Positions 59,281 to 64,000 of a stretch of DNA of 64,000 bases are shown one piece after another. The position numbers and the translations under genes are program-made. The stretch spans positions 744,001-808,000 of the forward strand of contig NZ_CP123448.1 of assembly GCF_030177895.1 (NCBI RefSeq), in the 5' to 3' direction. The stretch's first letter is position 1; the number at the start of each line of letters is the position of its first letter. The notes under the pieces are model-generated. The model searched no databases. It worked only from the letters and a program-made list of their open reading frames with translations, and was not told the origin of the DNA. The stretch is from Kingella negevensis (GTDB lineage Bacteria; Pseudomonadota; Gammaproteobacteria; Burkholderiales; Neisseriaceae).

Positions 59281-62211
59281 TTAACCACCTAATTCATCTA
59301 ACAATTGTTTTGCTTGGTCATAGAACTCGCCGCTACCTGCTTCTACAAGCAATTCACGCAGAGTTTCACGCGCTGCAACAGCATCATCAATTTCTAAGTA
59401 CATTTTTGCCAATTCCAATTTTGCTTCGTGCGGTGCTTCAGAGCTTACTGATTCTGAAACAAAACCTGCATCTTGCGGTGCTTGTGTGGTTTCAAATGCT
59501 GATAAATCGATTGACAAATCATCTACAAATTCCATTGGTTCAGCAGCTGGTTGCGCTGGTGCTTCAAAGTCGTCTAAAGCAAAATCCATGCTTGGTTCTG
59601 TGGCTGGTGCTGCTGGCGCATCCATTGCCAAGTCAAAGTCTGCCAAGCCAGCTTCCACTGCTGGAGCAGCTTCTTGAATAGGTGCGTCAAATGACAAATC
59701 ATCTAATGCAAACTCTGGCGCATCTAACGCAACTGCTGGCTCTTCAATTGTTGGCATATCTAAACTTAAATCGTTCAGCGCATCGATTGCTGGTGCGGCT
59801 GGCGTATCCAAGTCGAGGTTATTCATTGCCAAATCTGCTACTGGTGCAGCAACTTCTGTTGGCAAATCTAAACCGAAATCATCTAAAGATACTTCTGCAT
59901 TGGCTACTGGCGCAGCAGGCTCACTAGGCATATCCAAGTTAAAATCTGCAAATTCATTCACTTCTGAAACTGCTGTAGCCTGAGTCGCAATAGTATCAGT
60001 TGAGAAATCCAAGCTGCTGAAATCATCTAATGACAATTCTGCTGGTTCTGACTGAACGCTTGCAATCGATGCACTTGGCTCTTCGCTTGGTAAATCAAAT
60101 GACAAAATATCTTCATTTGATTGCGCTGCTACGGCTGTTGTTGCGGCTACAGTAGTTGCTGCGGTTGCGGCAGTCCCTGCCAAATCAAAATTCATTAATT
60201 CATCGAATTTTTTGCTGGCTGGTTTAGGGTCGATTGCTGCCGTAGGCGTTGCTGGTTCAGAAGAAAGACCTAATGCGCTTTCTGCCATATCCAAGTCAAA
60301 ATCATCTACTGGATTAGTATTTGTTGTGGGTGCAGATACCGGTTCAGCAGGCAAATCAAAGTCAAACAAATTACTGGCTTCTGCAGATTCGGCAGCCTGA
60401 ACAGCTGGCTCGCTCACGGTTAATGTATCGTCTAGCAACCATTCGTCATCATCTGCGCTGGTTGTTTCAGCAGGCGCTGATTCTGTGCTAAATGTGTCAT
60501 CAGCCAACCAGTCGTTAGTAGAGGCATCACTTGCAGGTGCTGTTTCTGTAGTTGCCCACTCAAAATCATCTTCTTCTACTGCTGCGGGTGCAGCAACAGG
60601 TGTATCAGCTAAATTGCTTGGTTCAAAGTCATCTAAGTTAAACGATGGCGTGCTGTTTGCAGGTTTAGCTGGCGCTGACTCTTCCGCAGCAGGCAAATCA
60701 AAGAAATCGTTGTCATCTGTTTGGAATGAGCTATTTTCTGGTGCTGCTGGCGCTGTATCCCATTTAGGAGCTGTATTATCAGCCGTATCAAATTGGTCTA
60801 CTTCCCAATCATCATTACTGTCGCCGCTGTTTTCTGAATCAAATTCCACGTCATCATCTTCGAATTCTTCATCATCAGCATCTTCAGCATTGGCTTTGCG
60901 ACGACGGTTCAAGAAATAAGCACCACCGCCCAATGCAGCCAAACCAGCCGCAGCAGGAACACCTAAACCCAACCAGTCAAAACCTTCTTCCTCAACAGGC
61001 TCTTCCACTGGCATTGGAGGGCGTTTTTTAGGTTTTGGTGCAGACGCAGCTTGTGAAGCTGGCACAACAGCAGCACTTGCACTGCTCGCAGCTGCTACTG
61101 AAGCCGCTTGTGCTGCTTCAGGTTGAGATGTTGTCGCAGGCACCAGTTCTGTTGCTGATGCCACTTTTTCCTCTGCAGCAACGGCTGTTGTTGAAGCTGC
61201 TGGAGCAGAAGCCACTTCAGATGCTTTTACAGCTACAGCAGGTTTTTCTTCAGGTTTCACCGCCTCAGGTTTTACTTCTGGCTTCACCTCAGCTTTTGGT
61301 GGCGTTGGAGGTGTAGCGTCTTTAGCTGGAGCTGGTGGAGGCGTTACAGGCTGCGTTTGAGGTGCTGATGGTGTAGCAACTGGCGCAGTATTAGCTGCTG
61401 GTGCCGCATTATTGTTCATGCCATCATCTACCACATTATTGATAGATGGACGGGCTACTGAACGCGGATAAGAACTACGCACTTTGTAAGAATTTGAATA
61501 CGCATACCACTGAGACGCAGAAGGAATATACAACGTTACATTGCGATACATACGACCATTACGGAACGCACGTGGATTCGCAGCCACCAAAGCACGCATC
61601 GCACGTTGAACGCTCATGCGATGTGGACGGTAACGCGCCGCGATAGAAGCCAATGTTTCGCCGCTATGCACACGATAATAACGTGGTGCATAACCCGTTT
61701 CTGCACGACGATAAGCCGCTGCTGGGCGCGCACGTTGAGCAACTACCTCATCAGATGCTTCAACATCTACAGCCGCAAAATCTTGTTGATTTTCTGCAGG
61801 TTGCTGAACAGGCACATTGTACGCAGCTTGTTTGCGCATACGACGACTGTTGCTATTGTTTGCTTGCTTTGGACGATAGTTAGATGGGTTCACCATCACC
61901 GTGTACTGACGCGTTTGATTACCTGCTTTAACAGAAAAATCTAAAATCGGCTCATTCACAGGAGATGAAGAACGCAAATGAATCAGAGCTTTATTTTCGC
62001 CTTGAGGCACAACAGTACCATGCACACCGCCGCCCGATACACTCACTGAACCGCTTTTAATCAACGCCTCAGCTTCGCGACCAGTTACAAGAATGCTGCC
62101 TGAAAATGGCTCGCCCAAATTAGATTGCACGTTCAACCCACCCACGCCAGCCATAGCGTAAGTTGTCATCAAAGACAAAGAGGTTGCAATCACTTTTGTA
62201 TGAGTTTTCAA
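59281..62211 (-). CDS. fimV: FimV/TspA-family LysM protein
   Basis: 976 residues. Signal peptide (MKTHTKVIATSLSLMTTYAMA), then the FimV N-terminal domain (GGLNVQSNLGEPFSGSILVTG). A LysM motif follows at about 178-225 (YYRVHSGETLASIAARYRPHRMSVQRAMRALVAANP). A Pro/Ala-rich linker leads to a membrane span (WLGLGVPAAAGLAALGGGAYFL, about 420). The long cytoplasmic part is acidic with repeated (F/L)DL-type blocks. The C-terminus (LELAKMYLEIDDAVAARETLRELL) is the FimV TPR cap. Such proteins organise the cell pole and type IV pili; the Neisseria relative is TspA. LysM should bind peptidoglycan. Confidence 0.93.
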   Translation of the reverse strand: MKTHTKVIATSLSLMTTYAMAGVGGLNVQSNLGEPFSGSILVTGREAEALIKSGSVSVSGGGVHGTVVPQGENKALIHLRSSSPVNEPILDFSVKAGNQTRQYTVMVNPSNYRPKQANNSNSRRMRKQAAYNVPVQQPAENQQDFAAVDVEASDEVVAQRARPAAAYRRAETGYAPRYYRVHSGETLASIAARYRPHRMSVQRAMRALVAANPRAFRNGRMYRNVTLYIPSASQWYAYSNSYKVRSSYPRSVARPSINNVVDDGMNNNAAPAANTAPVATPSAPQTQPVTPPPAPAKDATPPTPPKAEVKPEVKPEAVKPEEKPAVAVKASEVASAPAASTTAVAAEEKVASATELVPATTSQPEAAQAASVAAASSASAAVVPASQAASAPKPKKRPPMPVEEPVEEEGFDWLGLGVPAAAGLAALGGGAYFLNRRRKANAEDADDEEFEDDDVEFDSENSGDSNDDWEVDQFDTADNTAPKWDTAPAAPENSSFQTDDNDFFDLPAAEESAPAKPANSTPSFNLDDFEPSNLADTPVAAPAAVEEDDFEWATTETAPASDASTNDWLADDTFSTESAPAETTSADDDEWLLDDTLTVSEPAVQAAESAEASNLFDFDLPAEPVSAPTTNTNPVDDFDLDMAESALGLSSEPATPTAAIDPKPASKKFDELMNFDLAGTAATAATTVAATTAVAAQSNEDILSFDLPSEEPSASIASVQSEPAELSLDDFSSLDFSTDTIATQATAVSEVNEFADFNLDMPSEPAAPVANAEVSLDDFGLDLPTEVAAPVADLAMNNLDLDTPAAPAIDALNDLSLDMPTIEEPAVALDAPEFALDDLSFDAPIQEAAPAVEAGLADFDLAMDAPAAPATEPSMDFALDDFEAPAQPAAEPMEFVDDLSIDLSAFETTQAPQDAGFVSESVSSEAPHEAKLELAKMYLEIDDAVAARETLRELLVEAGSGEFYDQAKQLLDELGG

Positions 62212-62407
62212 AATTTATCTCCCTGATATCCGTCATTCTCAAACCTGATGTGCGGATAGTGTTGTCTTAGCAATATAAAAATAACCGATATAATAGCCTT
62301 TTACGCCCCTATTTGCCAATAAAAAAACACTATTTCCCTTAAGGTTTATTATAAAAAATTTACAATTTGACACAATAGAAACAATCAACCCTTTTCAGGC
62401 AGCCTGA

Positions 62408-63109
<702 letters not shown>

Positions 63110-63116
63110 CAAATAC

Positions 63117-63149
63117 AAGCAGCCTAAAAAATATTTTTTCAGGCTGCAT
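63117..63149. terminator. Imperfect DUS-pair terminator of adk
   Basis: AAGCAGCCTAAAAAA and TTTTTTCAGGCTGC with one mismatch, 8 bases after the adk stop. Confidence 0.65.
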
Positions 63150-63166
63150 TTTTCCAAAGAATACCC

Positions 63167-63745
63167 ATGAAAAAACTAATATTCACCGCCCTATTTTTCT
63201 GTTTTGCCAACCCCGTCCACGCAGAATCTTCAATGGAATTTGCCGAAAAACTCCAAGATTTATCCGACCGAGTTTTTGAAGAAAGCAAAGTCCCCTTGCC
63301 AGCCGTACCCAATGCACAATCAGGTGACTGGTTCAACTTATACGTAAACAACCAGTTCACAGGCAAACCGCGCATTTTACTCAGCAGCATCACCCAAGCA
63401 CCAGACGGCAGCGTTCGTTATGTGTTCAATAATCGCTCCGCAGGCGGCAGCGACAACATCACCGCAGAAGGCATTTATTGCGTAACAGGTACAAAACTGT
63501 TGGATTCAGAAGGTTCACGCATCAAAACATTTGGTTATGCAGACACCGTAAACAATCGCTGGATTGAGCCACGAAATGCACAATGGCAAATGCTCGGCGG
63601 CAAAAACAACAGCCGCGACAAAATCCGTCGCGTGTTATACAACGCATTCTGCACACACGGCTTTTTATCACGCACCGATGATGACTTACGCACATGGGTC
63701 AAACAAGAAGGCGCAGCATTCGATAAGAATGATTACAGCAAATAA
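63167..63745 (+). CDS. CNP1-like family periplasmic protein
   Basis: 192 residues. The signal peptide is MKKLIFTALFFCFANPVHA. The body has NQFTGKPRILLSSITQAPDGSVRYVFNNRSAGGSDNITAEGIYC and a C-terminal AWKV-like end (WVKQEGAAF), as in CNP1-like proteins of beta-proteobacteria. Two Cys (GIYCVTG, AFCTHGF) may form a disulfide. Function not known. Confidence 0.8.
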   Translation: MKKLIFTALFFCFANPVHAESSMEFAEKLQDLSDRVFEESKVPLPAVPNAQSGDWFNLYVNNQFTGKPRILLSSITQAPDGSVRYVFNNRSAGGSDNITAEGIYCVTGTKLLDSEGSRIKTFGYADTVNNRWIEPRNAQWQMLGGKNNSRDKIRRVLYNAFCTHGFLSRTDDDLRTWVKQEGAAFDKNDYSK

Positions 63746-63780
63746 AAAAGCAGCCTGAAAACTTTTCAGGCTGCTTTTTT
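63744..63780. terminator. DUS-pair terminator between convergent genes
   Basis: AAAAAAGCAGCCTGAAAA-C-TTTTCAGGCTGCTTTTTT; it includes the end of the CNP1-like stop and lies 8 bases from the fabI stop. Confidence 0.85.
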
Positions 63781-63787
63781 TATTGAA

Positions 63788-64000
63788 TTACTCAGTATCT
63801 GCCAAAGCGTTAATACTGTAGCCACCGTCCACGTAAGTAATTTCACCCGTGATACCAGAAGCCAAGTCAGACAACAAGAATGCTGCTGCATTGCCCACTT
63901 CTTCAGTGGTTACATTGCGGCGTAACGGATTTTGTTCCGCAACGTGGTTCAACAATTTGCTGAAATCCGCAATCCCAGCCGCCGCCAAAGTTTTGATAGG
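63788..64000 (-). CDS. fabI: Enoyl-[acyl-carrier-protein] reductase, C-terminal part
   Basis: The visible C-terminus is [64 protein letters not shown], the end of FabI (short-chain reductase with the VDGGYS block). It continues past the right edge, so the active-site Tyr/Lys cannot be seen. It makes saturated acyl-ACP in fatty-acid synthesis. Confidence 0.9.
   Translation of the reverse strand, partial: PIKTLAAAGIADFSKLLNHVAEQNPLRRNVTTEEVGNAAAFLLSDLASGITGEITYVDGGYSINALADTE

Noticed and set aside
59265-61316. Long plus-strand open frames opposite the fimV/tspA-like gene
   Set aside because: Low-complexity Leu/Gln or Ser/Ala-rich shadows of the repetitive Ala/Asp/Glu-rich coding strand.

Overview
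The window is a chromosomal segment from a member of the Neisseriaceae. The main evidence is the DNA uptake sequence (DUS): TTTCAGGCTGCCTGAAA and its half form GCAGCCTGAAA occur in almost every intergenic gap and inside many genes. This is the Kingella/Simonsiella-type dialect (AGGCAGCCTGAA / AGGCTGCCTGAA), not the ATGCCGTCTGAA of pathogenic Neisseria. Housekeeping genes (hemE, hemH, thrS, serC, metX/metW, era, rnc, tgt, adk, fimV/tspA-like) and Correia-like repeats agree. By eye the G+C is in the mid-40s. I cannot separate Kingella, Alysiella and Simonsiella from sequence alone.

Layout. 1-1.25 kb is a decayed phage or mobile-element edge: a frameshifted KilA-N gene, a C4-antisense-RNA-like structure and several hairpin units, with no convincing intact gene. 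1.25-16.5 kb holds metabolic and envelope genes (broken alcohol dehydrogenase, moeB-like, an SbmA/YddA-type ABC exporter, a thioredoxin-like protein, dapE, an LprI-family protein, tehB-like, tusA, hemE, a DUF945 protein, thrS). 16.5-23.6 kb is a type I restriction-modification locus hsdM-hsdS-hsdR in which hsdM has a nonsense codon, hsdR carries an IS5-family insertion and hsdS carries a long TAEL repeat. 23.6-25 kb is an ECF sigma factor with a small zinc-type anti-sigma and a methionine/lysine-rich periplasmic protein. 25-38.4 kb is housekeeping again (tgt, ruvX, yqgE, an HTH-UbiX fusion, copper chaperone, glnB, hemH, ebfC, ubiA, pncB, tatD). 38.4-40.9 kb holds a second, broken hsdS with another IS and a remnant of a peptide-binding protein gene. 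41-50 kb holds serC, nfsA, putP, metX-hyp-metW, fRMsr, menA-like and truB. 50-52 kb has a surface-lipoprotein candidate facing an outer-membrane beta-barrel gene. 52-64 kb has an SAM methyltransferase, glycosyltransferase fragments, era, a PAP2 phosphatase, rnc, yicC, rph, a fimV/tspA-like gene, adk, a CNP1-like gene and the 3' end of fabI.

Themes. (1) Repeats dominate the gaps: five Correia-like ~107 bp elements, several palindromic families and inverted DUS pairs acting as terminators. (2) These repeats also shape proteins: the DUS reads F-Q-A-A-stop and ends several genes, and Correia-like ends supply stop codons. (3) Many genes are broken by single stops, indels or ISs (KilA-N, alcohol dehydrogenase, a two-TM protein, DUF1330, hsdM, hsdR, hsdS2, oppA remnant, a small unknown gene, glycosyltransferase halves). 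Either the genome is decaying or some of these are sequencing errors. No tRNA, rRNA or CRISPR array was recognised.
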